Shown: positions 34,086 through 47,536 of the stretch, piece after piece
How positions within the stretch are numbered: the first letter of the stretch is position 1
Layout: the number at the start of each line of letters is the position of its first letter
From: Chloranthus sessilifolius
Taxonomy: Eukaryota > Streptophyta > Magnoliopsida > Chloranthales > Chloranthaceae
Assembly: GCA_021018995.1 (NCBI GenBank)
Contig: CM037584.1
Coordinates: forward strand, 51,092,811-51,156,810
Direction: 5' to 3'
DNA length: 64,000 nt
The notes under the pieces: generated by a model
What the model saw: only the letters and a program-made list of their open reading frames with translations
Databases searched by the model: none
What the model was told of the DNA's origin: nothing
Position numbers and translations under genes: made by a program

Positions 34086-37000
34086 CTGAAGTTGAAATTC
34101 TATTGCGGTTCAACTTCAATACTTTCAATCTTGACGTTCCCCGTCAATAAGGGATTCATTAAAGAAAGTATGAGTCCATGTGACGTGCCAGCGCTGCTCA
34201 CACCCAAGAAAGATAGATTTTGGAGAATGTGTGTTGATAGTCGCGCCATTAATAAAATCACGGTCAAGTATCGGTTCCCTATACCGAGATTGGACGACAT
34301 GTTGGACATGATCGTCGGTGCCACTATATTTTCAAAGATCAATCTGAAGAGTGGATACCATCAAATCCGAGTTCGTCGCAGGGACGAATAGAAAACTGCT
34401 TTTAAAACCAAAGATGGTTTATATAGGTGGTTTGTCATGCCTTTCAGGCTCTCAAATTCCCAGAGCACATTTACGCAAATCATGGCACAGATGTTGAGGC
34501 CTTTCATAGCCAAGTTCCTTGTGGTTTATTTCGATGACATCCTCATTTAGTCACATCAAGGAACCACTTAAACCACTTAAGGCAAGTTTGTATGACTCTC
34601 AGAGGAAAAACGTTATACGTAAATCTAAAGAAGTGCACTTTCATGTCACAAAGCATTGTCTTCTTAGGATTTGTCATAACCTCTGAAGAAATGACCGCGG
34701 ACCCGAAAAGGGTCAAGGCTATTGTGGAATGGCCTAAACCTCGGAACATTCACGAAGTTCGTGGCTTCCATGGGTTAGCCACTTTTTGCAGGCGGTTCAT
34801 GCGTAACTTCAGTATGGTAACACCCTCTATCAACGATTGCATCAAAAAGGAAGAGTTTAAATGGACATCTGCTGCAGCAAAAGCCTTTAAAAAGATTAAG
34901 TCTTGAATAACTGAAGCTCCTGTCATGCGCCTTCCTGACTTTTCTAAGGTCTTTGACGTAGCGTGTGATGCGTCAAGTAGAGGTATTGGGAGAGTGTTAA
35001 GCCAAGAGGGTCATCTAATAGCTTGTTTCAGTGAGAAGTTAAATAAAGTCGGGCAAAAATACTCCACCTACGATAAAGAATTCTATACGGTAGTGCAATC
35101 TCTCAAATATTGGAAACACTATTTACTACCACAGAAATTCGTCTTGTTCTCTGATCATGAAGTCCTTAGATTTTTGAGTTCCCAAAACAAGTTAAACCCG
35201 CGACATGCGAAATGGGTTGAGCAACTTCAAGGGTTCACCTTTGTGCTGAAACATAGGGCTGGAGTAGAGAATCGAGCTACTGACACACTTAGCCGTAGAG
35301 TGGTGGCATTACACTCATTGTGTGTTGAGGTGATCGGGTTTGATCATCTCGTAGAAGATTATTCCACTTGTCTGAATTTTGGTGGAGTCACCTCACTTCT
35401 GAGTGGACAGTCTGTGCAAGAGAGTAAGTATACCCTACAGAATGGGTATTTTTTCCTGAAATACCGCTTGTATATTCTCCGTACTTCTTTACGAAATTTT
35501 CTTGTTTAGGAATTACACGCTGGAGAGGTTGCTGGCCATTTTGGTCGCAACAAAACTGTTTCATTGGTTGAAGACCAATTTTATTGCCCCATCTCACCCA
35601 AGATGTTGTCAAAATATCAACCAGTGTCGTGTTTACCAACTGGCAAAATAAAGGAGGTAAAACACTGGGTTATACACACCTTTACCTGTGTCACACACCC
35701 TATGGCAAAATTTGTCTATGGACTTTGTGTTAGGCCTTCCTAAGACCCTCCGCAAGCATTATTCAGTATTCGTCGTAGTGGATCGTTTTTCGAAAATAGC
35801 CCATTTCATCGCATGTTCGAAAACCTTAGATGCAAGTAACATTGCTACACTCTTCTTTAATGAGATTGTTCGTTTGCACAGTTTACCTAAAACCAGTGTC
35901 TGATCGTGATGTTTTATCAGTTACTTTTGATAGACACTGTGGCACAAAATAGGGACTAGACTTCAGTTTTCGTCAGCATATCACCCCCAAAAATATGGGC
36001 AGACCGAGGTTGTAAAATCGAGCTTAGGTAACTTGTTACAATGTCTAGTATGTGAGCATGTTAAAAGTTGGGATACTATCTTACCTGTCGCGGAGTTTAC
36101 ATATAATAATTCAGTTAATAGAACGACAGGCATGAGTCTGTTTCAAATTGTGCATGGCTACAAACCTAAGACACTCATAGATCTAATCCCGATGTCTGTT
36201 CATCAAAGGTCGTCAGAAGTCTACATCTACATTTGCACATCGCATTCATGAACTTCATGCTGAGATTAGAGACGAATTAATGTGAACAATGAAAAATACA
36301 AAATTTATGCAAATTCTCATAGAATGTTCATGAATGCGATCTGCAAATGCAGATGCAAACTCTGACGACCTTTGATGAATAGACATCGGGATTAGATCTA
36401 TGAGTGTCTTAGGTTTATAGCCATGTACAATTTGAAATGGGCTCATGCCTGTCGTTCAAAGAGTTTCAAAAGAATGATTTTGCTCAGAAGTTACAACCTC
36501 GTGGTGTTGGACCCTATAAGATTGTGAAATGTATCGGTCATAATGCTTACGTCCAAGATTTACCGTCGGAATAGGGTATTAGCACAACTTTCGACATGGA
36601 GGATCTCGTTCCGTTCCATAGCCATTTCCATATACCACCCAGTCTGTTTAAACCTTCTACATCCGATTTTACCCTTATTTCCCTCCTCATCCCATTACCT
36701 CTACCCACACGACTATCTCATGAGCTCATTGAAGATATTTTGGAGAATCAGATTGTGTCCACCAGCCAAGTAAGGCTTTAGTGGTACCTTGTTAAGTGGA
36801 AGAATAAAGCTGATTCGGAGAATACGTGAATCACAAGGGAAGAATTCCAACAGATTGATTTAGATCTCCTCAAACTCTATCACAACCAATATTCATCAGG
36901 GATGAATCCTTCTAACCCGGAGAGAATTGATGGGGACATCTGATTCAAGCAGCCGCGCGTAACTTATTGAAGGCGAAAGAAGAATGTGAAGAATGTGAAA

Positions 37001-38006
37001 GTAGTCCAGAAGAAGAACTGCACAGATTCACGGAATTTATGAGCGTTTTAATCGATCGATCAATCAATTGTGGGCAGAGCCTTCGGGCGAATTTATTTTA
37101 GTGATCGATCGACCGTGAGTCAAGTCCGCCAAAAGACGGGATTTCAATTTTCTTTGGCAAAACTTGCCATTTTAGTGTTTTAAGTTTTCAGGACTTCTAT
37201 TTCGAGTTAGGGTTTGCTTTGCCTATTTAAAGGCTTGTAAAAACACTTTTATTCATTGATGGTTAATATAATATTGTTTTTGCAAAGTTTGAGAGTTTTA
37301 ATTAAGTTTTCTATGAGGGTGTGATTCTCTCAACTGAAGAGCGATTCTCCGCATGCGGTTTGGTATGAGGCCAACTTTTCTCTCATTTCTATATCTTTTT
37401 TGACCTACGAGTTACGTAAGTATTTAAACCCTAACCTATCCACACATCATTAAAATCATTATTCGCCTTTCTTTTCGCACGGTATCGAAAGAATCCATTT
37501 GTGAGTTCGTTCGAAACCCTAAAACTGTCGGAGATCTAGTCGTTCGCTAAGAACCCTAATCTTCTAGATCCGATAGGGAACGTATGCGAAAGTAACGCTA
37601 GTTCAGGCTAAAATTAAATTATTTAATTGAATCTATTGCTATTTTTTGTGATAAATTGTAAGGGATTTGCCTTTTAATTGTTTACTTTAATTTTCTATTA
37701 ATCTCAACTCTAGCATTGCATTGTGTTAGTTTTCCGCATCATATATGCAATTTAAGTAGTAAGAAATTCTCATACAAAGAAATTTCTATTTAATCGTGTC
37801 TTTTCTTAATAGGTAAAGAATGGAGGTATTGGGTACAAAGCAAATAATTATTTGCAAATCAATTGAGCATGCAACAAAAAACAGTGGATTCATACAATAT
37901 ACTTTCCTATGGAGTGGTATTATGTTGTAGCATCGGCTACAAAGACACTTGATCTTTTGAATTAGGTCTATAAAAAACAATTGCGTGTATAGTGTATTGT
38001 CCCTTA

Positions 38007-38043
<37 letters not shown>

Positions 38044-41000
38044 TAGTAAATAGGGTTCACCAAGAAAATTGAAAATGGAGGGAGAGAAGAGGCATTAAAA
38101 AAAATAAGTTCTAAATTTTTATTTTATTTTATTTAAAAAAACAAAAAAAACAGGTTTTTTTTTAAAGAGCCTACTTTTTGGCGCTTTATCCACCTAGGTG
38201 TCCACTTCAAAATCGAAGCGGGAGCTTTTATAAGGACCCCTAGAAGCGGAGCGGCGCCTAGGCACCATAGGTGGCAAAGGGGAGAAGCTGCCGCCTAGGA
38301 ATGAGCTAGGCGCTGCATTTGACAACACAGATCCAATCCAAGGATCAGGTGCCACGTGCACATGCCCAAGGTTGATCAACAATTGTCCAGGAAAAAAAAA
38401 ATTAAAGTGTTTTTACATAGTCAGTTTTGTAATCAAAGGTGAAAATTTTCAAAGACGAAATTTATGGGTGGGAGACCCATATCTTTGACCCATGAAACGA
38501 AGTGCAAGATAATCCAATTTTTTCCTACAACAAGAAAACCCTAAAAGTATGGGGACCTACTCGCGATCAAGTGCCACGTGATCTAAGCATTCAAACCCAC
38601 CGAATAGGAGGTGGATTCAAAACAGAATTTTAAAATTGAAAGTTAAATTTTGACTGTGATTCAACGACCAATATTTTTAGCCTAAAAAAACACCAAAGAT
38701 GTTTTAAATTTTTATTTTGCTCCATGTGTACCCAAAATATGTTCCGAGTCATGTGGAGCTCCACGTGGATCTGGGTATATGGAGAAGATATTCCATTGAA
38801 ATACCTTCCCAACTCCCTATATATATATATATATATGGGGAATACGAACCTCACCCTTTTCATTGTCAGGTTAGCATCATCTCCGGGCCAAAATTCCCTT
38901 ATGGAATGACATTTTGGTAAATAGATGAAGGGAAAATTTCCCCTTTTTGCTTTTTCGATGGCAAAAATAACAAGTTTTCCATCGAAAAAGCAAAAATTTT
39001 GTCCTTCGTCTATTTACCAAAATGCCATCCCACAAGGCCATTTTGGATGGCATTTTGGTTCGGGGACGATGCTAACTTCACAATGAAGAGGGTGATGGTG
39101 AGGTTAGCATTCCACACACACACAGACACACCCCCCACCCACCCACCCACACACACGGCCTTCATTTGACAATGTGAAAATAAGAGCGACTTGATTTTTC
39201 AAGTCACTATTCACTTTAACCATCAACACCGAGGTCAATGATGATTAAAATGGTTTTTTTTAGGTTTTTTATTATCTCGGATCGACCTTGTGCACAGCCA
39301 CATACGTGGCACCCAAACATGTTTGGGTGGTGCCATGTTGGGCCCAAATAGTATCATCATAGGTCTCAACCCTATGACATCCTCAGAGAGAGGTAGACGG
39401 TAATATGGTCATTTTGAAAATAATTAAAAGCTTTTGTCCAGGTCCCTCCCTCCAACTCCTTCCTAGACGAATGATTTAAAACGTGACTGGGCATTTCAGT
39501 TGGACAACATCACATATTAGGCGGTTAGCATTAGGCATTTCAATTGCACAACATAGCGCACTTTTAGCCTATATATCTCTAGCCACGTGCATATTGTTAC
39601 CTGCTTTAGAGCCCCAACATCATTGGTTCCATCTCCACACATCAGTGTCATCCTTCCGACTGTCTTAAAAGTTGTCATGATTAGTTCCTTCTGCTCAGGA
39701 GCAACCCTTGCAAAGACCTGAAATCATTTCATAGCATCTCTTGTAAGATTAAACAACCAAGCCACGCAAAGACGTTTCAGAAATAATGGGTCCCAACCTT
39801 CACATAGGGGATGACTTTGAGAACAGCAGCAGTCTGCAGCAACATTTCAAAACAGTCCCCACCAATACAAAGATCATGGGAGTCAGACAAATTTTCCACC
39901 TCGTTCTCACTGTAGTAACATTTACCTCACATAAAATACATTAGAATGAACATTAATAGCAAATAGGCATTTGCATTGCTTATTGACAAAACAACTCCAG
40001 CTGAAAGAGACAAGGATGACAATGAATAAAGAACGAAAATAAACATTACCAGTGCACGAAAACAAATCATGTACCACAACAACGTAAAACTAAAAATAAC
40101 CGATCTATCAAAGATGAAGGACTTTACCAGTATGTAGCAGTCACAGTTTCATCAGGCGAAATCCATTCGAAACCTTCACCACTCCTTGCTGGAGCTAAAA
40201 TCAAAGCTGGCATGGAAATAATATGAACTTGGCTAGCTACATGGCATGCTGTGAGAGCTTGATCGCCAGTTATCATCACCTACCATGACTATGGTTTTAG
40301 TAATAGAGAATTAGAAGTAGAAGTAGGTGTGTGCAAATATATTATATGACCAAGTGAGACGAGAGATACTGACTAGTCTTCACGAAGTAATCCTATAAAA
40401 TACAATTTTTACACGTGCATCCCCATTGACCGATAAATTCTGCTAAACTATTTAAGCTATTGGTCATTGTATGTATGATCCCGACGAAATGGTCACTCAC
40501 TCCCACTAGATGTCTCAAAACACTTGAATGCATGCAAAGGTCATAGACGGTATGATTAATCATGAAGTTGAGTGGACATAATATAATGTCCATAAATGCA
40601 AGCTTTTATTGCTACTGTGGCATGAAGGAGGATATTCAGGAGGCAGATATACATTCGCTTCATTGGTTGTCCACTTTCCCATTAAAATACCCCATTAAAG
40701 GACAAGAACCTCCATAGAGTCATCCAGCCCACCTTTTCTGTTCTTTTTTATATCAGTTCCTGCCCACCTTTTCAGACCCTGCCCCACCACTGATCTCACC
40801 AAATAAAGAGACCTCTCATCATTGTAGCAATGCAACACAAATTGACGGTACCTATGAACTTACCAAGTCGTGTGACGACCTTTTTAATTCAGTCAAAACA
40901 GAAGCTGAATCTGCTCTAATGGGACAATTGAAAACCTGAAAAGCATAAAAAGAAGTTAAATATGATGAGATTTAACCAAAAAATTAAGGCTAAAACAAAA

Positions 41001-44000
41001 TCAGAACATATAGTAATACATTGAACCCCGACAAAATCATCAAAATAAAAGCTACTATACTTAGGAAATTGATAGTAGAAAAGGCTGAATAAATGGAATT
41101 TAGAAGCCTGGATGGGTTAGTTTACCGCAAAACCAGCAAAAATAAGGCCATTCTCTATTAAATCTCTGTCCAAGCTTCTAGCTTCACTAACCTGTCATGT
41201 AATCACAATATAACTTAAGAGAGAAACACATAAAAAATAAAAAATAAAAAAACATATGCACACAACCGCACATAATAGGATCCAAGGGTTCAATTTAAAA
41301 ATCTTTAGAAAAAAAAAAAAAAGTAAAAAAGGGGTCCAACGGTGCATAAATGCACCCTCTTTCTAGGAAGCACCGGTCCTAGAAAATGCCCACTTGAAAC
41401 CAGAAACTATGCCACAAAATTGCACACAGCTATCTATGATACAATATATGGGTGCAGATAATTTCCCAATTTTCAAGAGATGGACACAAATAGGGGTATC
41501 GAAATTATAGGCATACTATTTTATATTCATCAAATTACGTGTTATATATATACATATGGCAAATGGGACAATGGGTTTGAACCCATATTGGGAGCGGTGG
41601 GTTAGAACCCTAGATCACATGCCACGTGACATGTGATTCCCAAACAACACCCGTTTTGGGATCATGTGCCATGTGGCATGTGATCTATAAAAAATAAAAA
41701 AATAAGAAAATGTTTTTTTGGCGTTCAAAACTGTGGTCAAAGTTTGGGTACCGCCCACACATTCAGGTATATTGAATTTTTCCCCTTTTGATCATAGTTT
41801 GGACGGTCTATATGCATCAGATCATGCCCTAATTTTTTGGTTGGACTCTGATCAAGGATCAAGGATCAAAATATCGGTTTCGCTTTTGGTTTCGGGCATG
41901 ACCGAACCCAAAAATTTGACCGAAATTTTGAGGGCCATGCCGAAATATCGAGAGACTTCAAATTATCAGCCGATAATTTGAAGTTTCGATATTTTGGGCG
42001 AAATTTGATTTCGGCAGAAATTTTGATCCATGCCTGTGATCGTCCTTGGGCAAGTTTTCGTAGAACCCGATCCCTAGGATGCCACATGGCCTCCAACTGA
42101 CTCTAACCCAGCCCCTTGAGGTGGGTTTGAACCCATAGTCCCGGGCCCCCCATATACATATATATATATATATAATAGAAATTTTGTAGTAAGATTCTTT
42201 CAGGTAATGCCATTTCTCTTTTTTTCTTTTCATTTTTAAATATAATAAGGTCAACAATAAATTCTTAGGACATGAGTATAACACAGTTCCGTCATTGCCA
42301 GTCTCAAGCCCATATGAGAAAGGATAGTTGCGACAAGTTGAAAGCTGGATGTAGAAAACTCCAATTAAATGTGGAATGCAAATATTTGGAACTCGATTGA
42401 CGAGAAGAAATGTTTTAAGCAATGACAAAAAACAAGATATAAAGATCTTCAAACGTATAAGTTGGGTAAAAGAGAAGCTAAGAAAGTCATAAGGTTAAGT
42501 AGAAGGGCATGAGACCTATACATTGGGTTGGGAATGATAAAATGAGAGAAATCTACGAACTTGCAAGATAGAGACAAAAAACTAGAGATCTTAATCAGGT
42601 AAGGTGCATTAGATACGGAGATCTAAGATTTTTGGGTAAAGAAAATGAGATAAAAGGATAGATGGCATGAATAATTTAAAGCTCTACTAAATACAAACTA
42701 TTGAGGAAAGTAGATAAAAAAGAGGAAGCAAATCAAGGGATGATAAACAAAGTATCGGAAGTTGAAGTAAAAGCAGTCTTAGCAACCAAATGAAATACCT
42801 ATAAAAGTTTGATTATGATGGGAGAGAGAGGATTGAATTGGTTGACTAAATTGTTCAATAAGATACAACAAACAAGAAAAATGTCTGAGGAATGGAGGAA
42901 GAGCGTTGTGGTCCCTTTTTATAAGAATAAATGAGACATCTAAAAGTGTGTCAACTATTGAGGCATTATATTTATGAGCTTAATATGAAACTCTAGGAGA
43001 GAATAGGGAACAACGACTAAGAGAGGAATCAAGCATATGAGAGAACCAGTCTGAACTTATGTCGAGAAGATCAACAACTGAAGTCATTTTCTAATTAAGG
43101 CAAGTTATGGAAAAGTAGAGAGAAGGAAAAATTTACATATGGTTCTCATTACTTTGGAAAATACTTATGATAGAAGGCCGAGACAAATAATCTAGTGGAC
43201 CCCCAACCCTATATATAGAGATTATCTAAGACATAGATGACAGGGCAGGAACTATAGAGAGAAAAAATGAGTTCCACGTTAGAGTTAGGCTGCATCAAGG
43301 GTCCTCCTTGAGTCTGTATTTGTTAGCCCAGATCAGGGATGCGTAACAATAGACAGACAAAAAGAGGTTCCATGAATCATGATGCATGCTATTTGTGGAT
43401 GATCGCTACAATTGATAATTTAAATAGGAGAGGTGTTGCCTTACCCAATGAACTCTGTGTTTGCACAATTGCGAATCAGTTGATCGTGTATTGATACACT
43501 GCCCTCTCGCCTCGAAGATTTGGAATCATTTTTGTGTGATCAGTGGGTTTTCTGGTTGTTTCCCTTCTACTGTAAGGAGCTGCTGGCAGAAAAATGGTTT
43601 CTCCATGGAGCTCTGGAGGATTCTAGTGGTGGGCTATCTTCTAGACCTTATGGGATGAACATAATGCAAGGGTTTCGAGGATGTGGGAAAATCAAGTTCC
43701 GAGATCATCGCCATCATATCTACTACACTGTACTGGGCTGCCATGTCTAATAGCTTGAACGACTACCCCAAGGAATATCTTAAGTTCACATGGATTGAGT
43801 ACATTCAAGAAAGTGATTCCTAATGCTGTCTTCTTCGTGGTCTTGTAGTTTGTTTTGTTTTCTGGGTTGCTGTTGAGCAGGTGGTTGTTGAGCTGTGGGG
43901 GTTGGGGGAAGTCCTTTTGGTTTCTATCCTTGTTTGGTTTTGTCTACATGCTTTGTTTTAAGGTTTTTTTTTTCGTTGTAATATTTCTTGCTTGCAATGA

Positions 44001-44755
44001 ATTTTTTTGCTACTAATAAAAAAAAATGTTATTTGCAAACGATGTGGTGTTAATCCACTTATGGAGAAAGGCCTCAGTCAAGAGGCTTGAAAATCACCAA
44101 AACAAAGACAGAATATATGAAATGCAACTTTAGTAAACATGATACCCTGGAGGAAGATCTAGTTAAAATAGAATATGATCTAGTGCCGCATTGCTATCGA
44201 TTTTGATACTTAGGCTCTACTTTACAATCAGATAGCGATTCAAGGAGGCCATCTAAAATACGATTAATGCAGGTTCACTATAATGGAGACAAGTAAGCGA
44301 AGTATTGTGCGAAGAGTCCACTTGAATTGAAAGGACATTTTTATAAGACATTGGTAAGACCTCCCATACTATAGGGTGTATGATGTTGGGCAATGAAAAC
44401 GTGACAAGAAGGTAAGAGTGCATGGGGCTGAGATGAGTATGTTAAGATGGACGAATGGAATAACAAGAAAAGGTAAAATTAGGAAAGAGTACATAAGAAA
44501 AATTTGAGAGTAACACCTGTAAAGAAGAAAATTATGGAATGTAGTTTCAGATGGTTTGGACATGTCCGTCTGAGGTCGAAAACAGACAGCGTAAGAAAGA
44601 TTGAGACGTTACAAGGAGAAGAGGAAGATCGGTGCAGACTTGAAGGGAAGCAGTGAGCAGTGAGATGAAGGATTGTGGAGTTACATAGAGTTTAGCTAAC
44701 AGAAACAAGTGGAAATAGGACTCGTATTGCCAACCACAAATAAAGAGATAAGGCT

Positions 44756-44801
<46 letters not shown>

Positions 44802-47486
44802 GGATGAGGAGGAGGAGGATGATGGTGATGATGGTTTGAGCAATTAACTAATCTAATACAACCAGGAGATAATTAAACTGCATCCTACTAGCATCCAAGA
44901 CTAGTACTGCTACAGCATCCTATAGATACAGATTCCCAGATCATATCAGGACTATAGGTATCACAGATGCCAAGACCACAGAAACAAGCTTGGTCCCTAC
45001 AGCAATTCCTGCAGTGACTATGATTGATCTACATGGGGTTGTACCCAAATCCTGCAGACAATATCTCCTTAGACAATAATAAATATGTCCAAAGTTAAAA
45101 GCAGAGCAGTGACTTAATCTGAAAAGAATCCAGTGAGGCAAAGAGGATATACATCATCAAATAAATAACAACTGTTGTGACAAAATAAGCAATACTCGTG
45201 GATATTCATATATAATTCAAAATTGACTCAATCTTTCCTGTACTTCCTAAAAAGATGAATATGAGCCAAAAATATGCATAAATCATAATCACTTGTCACC
45301 TAATAGCTTATTGTTATCTAGGAGGAAGGCAATCATCAATTGATGAGTCACGATTATTACCTTCTTCCTGGATAAAAAGAAGGGTATTCCTTTACAAAAA
45401 AATTTATAAATTATCTAGGCATCATTTGTAGATTTAATAAAATTGTTGTTAATCATTAAAAAAGAATGTTATCACCAATTTATGATAGAAGGACCAAAAT
45501 CACCATTGCGAGAAATTCAGAATCTAACGCATGCTATGTTTCTTTTACAAATTACTCCCAGCCTACTCCTTACTTGCAACATTTTCATTTTGTTAAAGGA
45601 ATTCAGTTAAAGATTACAATTCTTTCTGGTTATCACTGAATCAGGTCAAATACCTACACTTCGGCAACGGCAGATTCAATTATGAAAGTTTTTCTTACCA
45701 TTTATAGTATTATAATCAGAGGGAATTCAGATGGTTGAAAAGAAACAAAGCAAAACTATCGGAGAAATTTCTAATGCACTGGAAGGAGAGAGAATATCTT
45801 ATGAATGAATATAACACAAATATTGCTTACTGCCATTTCTGGAAGAGGCTTGTAAGCAAGAGCCAGAACCCGAGACCCTTGACGTGTGTATTTTTTGTAT
45901 GTATCAACATATGATGAAGGCAAATCAATCAGCCTGTCCTGGATAGTTTCTGGTGCACCCTGCAATGAGAAACATTTGCAGTTTTAAAGGACTTGATGAA
46001 GTATTTACATTTTCTGTTAAGGAATATAAGGATAATGAATAAAGAAAATGATGTAGCACAAGTTATCAATGAACATTTAAAATAACCAATACCGTCAATT
46101 CACACATTTCTGTCCATATTGGAGTTTTCAAAAACAATCAAAAAACTCAAAGTAACAAAAAATAGCGTATACTAGAATTTGAAAGGAAGAACATTCAACA
46201 GGTCAAATTCAGTTTATTAAACAATGTGCTTCTCTTTCCAACTCATATCTCTAGTTTTTTTCCCCTTTACAAGAAATTAGAAATATAAAATATAGAAAAG
46301 CCATTCCATTCTTGGGGTGGAAGAAATTCTTATTTGGTCATTCCATAACCATATAATAGATCAACTAATCAAATGCTGGATCTAGGCGAAACCCAATAAT
46401 GGATATCATCCAACAAAAACTCTTTCATGCACTTCCCCTAATACTTGACAAGGATCCATCAAATAAGGTCTAGGCAGACTGTAATCTAATAAACACAAGT
46501 AGTCACAATCTAATATCGATAAGGACAAGACAAAACCAACAAACCTTCACAAAAGCAAAAAATTCTTCCTCTATACGAACGACAACAGCCATACGTTTCA
46601 AATGAGAGGCAAAGTGGTGTCTCTGGACAATCTGCGCGGCATGACTGCTCCCCCTGCAATAAAAATGCACAAGAAAATCCCACGATCATAAAAGCAAACA
46701 ATTTCCCATTACGGAACATTACAGAAAAAGAGAAAATTTACTTCCAAGTTTCAGAATTGCAAAGAGATCTATCAAGGGTTTATTCACGACAGAGTGTACA
46801 CATATACAATTAATAATACTTCAAGTACAAGCATTGAACACGAATATTAGCTTCATACAAAAAACAGAAATGAAATTTACTTAATTATTAAGAATACAAA
46901 ACTAGTGGGAAAGACAAGATACACTTTGACCAGAAAAAACCGTGCTTGGAATAATATCATAGTAATTTATTTAAGGAGTACGGGTTTTTGTCCGTAAAGA
47001 CTTGAGTGGAATTCCCTGATTCTGAGACAGGGGGATTTTATATCCCCTTTTCTATTTAATCTTTTAGGGAGGCACTCAGTAAATTGTACGGCTGTGCAGA
47101 AAACCGACCGAACTTGACTGAAACTGACCGAAATTTCGGTTCGGTTTCGGTTTTGGGACATATCGGTTCGGTTTCGGATTCAAAAAATAGAAAGTGATAG
47201 TTATCGGTTCGGTTTCGGTTTTAACGTTAAAAAATCGAAACCAAACCAGTAAGAAACCGATAGTGATACTACTCAGCTGCATACAAAAAAATAGGTTGCA
47301 AACAAAAAATTCTCTTTTAAAAGCCACAAAATGAATCCCTTCGTTTGCTCTTCTACAAAGCCCTAAAAGGCTAAACCCTTTCCTTTCGTTTGCTCCAAAC
47401 CCACCATCGGCCGTCCATCTCTGTCGTCCTTTCGCTCACCATCTCCGGCGCCATGTCGCCACACTCCACAGTCTCCACCACAAGTT

Positions 47487-47536
<50 letters not shown>

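Larger units (their letters stand above)
30614..34146 (-). mobile_element. Gag-only, non-autonomous gypsy derivative inserted in the outer element
   Basis: Fossil element on the - strand, 3.53 kb, with a perfect 5-bp target duplication ATAAG (30609-30613 and 34147-34151), inserted in the RT region of the outer gypsy. The LTRs are 30614-31499 and 33177-34146. The primer site TTTTGGTATCAGAG lies just inside the 33177 LTR. The only protein part is gag with a zinc knuckle, plus a short remnant resembling the end of pol of the left-edge chromovirus ([18 protein letters not shown]). With no polymerase it must have depended on a related element. The LTRs are about 96% alike outside repeat-length differences, so it is younger than its host. 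Confidence 0.93.
27775..37741 (+). mobile_element. Ty3/gypsy chromovirus (outer element), broken, with an inner insertion
   Basis: Fossil LTR retrotransposon, 9.97 kb overall, about 6.4 kb without its insertion. The LTRs are 27775-28606 and 36928-37741, ending GCATCA. A 5-bp target duplication TATAT is at 27770-27774 and 37742-37746. The primer site TGGTATCAGAG at 28610 fits initiator-Met tRNA. Parts in order: gag with a CX2CX4HX4C knuckle ([14 protein letters not shown], near 29600), protease (near 29900), reverse transcriptase (split by the insertion, 30400 and 34150-34900), RNase H (about 34925-35310), integrase (about 35500-36260), and chromodomain-like end (about 36720-36900). It is broken many times, of the order of a dozen. 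The LTRs differ at roughly one position in ten to twelve, so the insertion is old. Confidence 0.93.
27482..38326. mobile_element. DNA element with GTTGTCAAATGC ends, host of the gypsy stack
   Basis: The left end GTTGTCAAATGCGCGAAGCG (27482) and right end GCGCTGCATTTGACAAC (ending 38326) are inverted repeats. The flanks AGATCCAATGCAAGG (27468-27482) and AGATCCAATCCAAGG (38329-38343) agree at 14 of 15 positions. Removing the gypsy insertion leaves an element of about 0.87 kb without coding sequence, probably a MITE or small non-autonomous transposon. The superfamily is uncertain because the duplication length is not diagnostic. Confidence 0.6.
42405..44835 (+). mobile_element. RTE-clade LINE, 5'-truncated, ending in (GAT)n
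   Basis: Decayed reverse transcriptase of the plant RTE type: [14 protein letters not shown] near 42470, [17 protein letters not shown] near 42880, [10 protein letters not shown] near 44026, then the C-terminal [11 protein letters not shown]-like end near 44550. The element closes in GGCTATGATGATGATGATG, the usual RTE-style microsatellite tail. Many stops and frameshifts. An L1 fragment (43404-44025) is inserted exactly at the catalytic FADD box. Confidence 0.8.

Noticed and set aside
44756-44830. CRISPR-like array
   Set aside because: It is a plain (GAT)n tail of an RTE LINE; there are no spacers and the genome is nuclear plant DNA.
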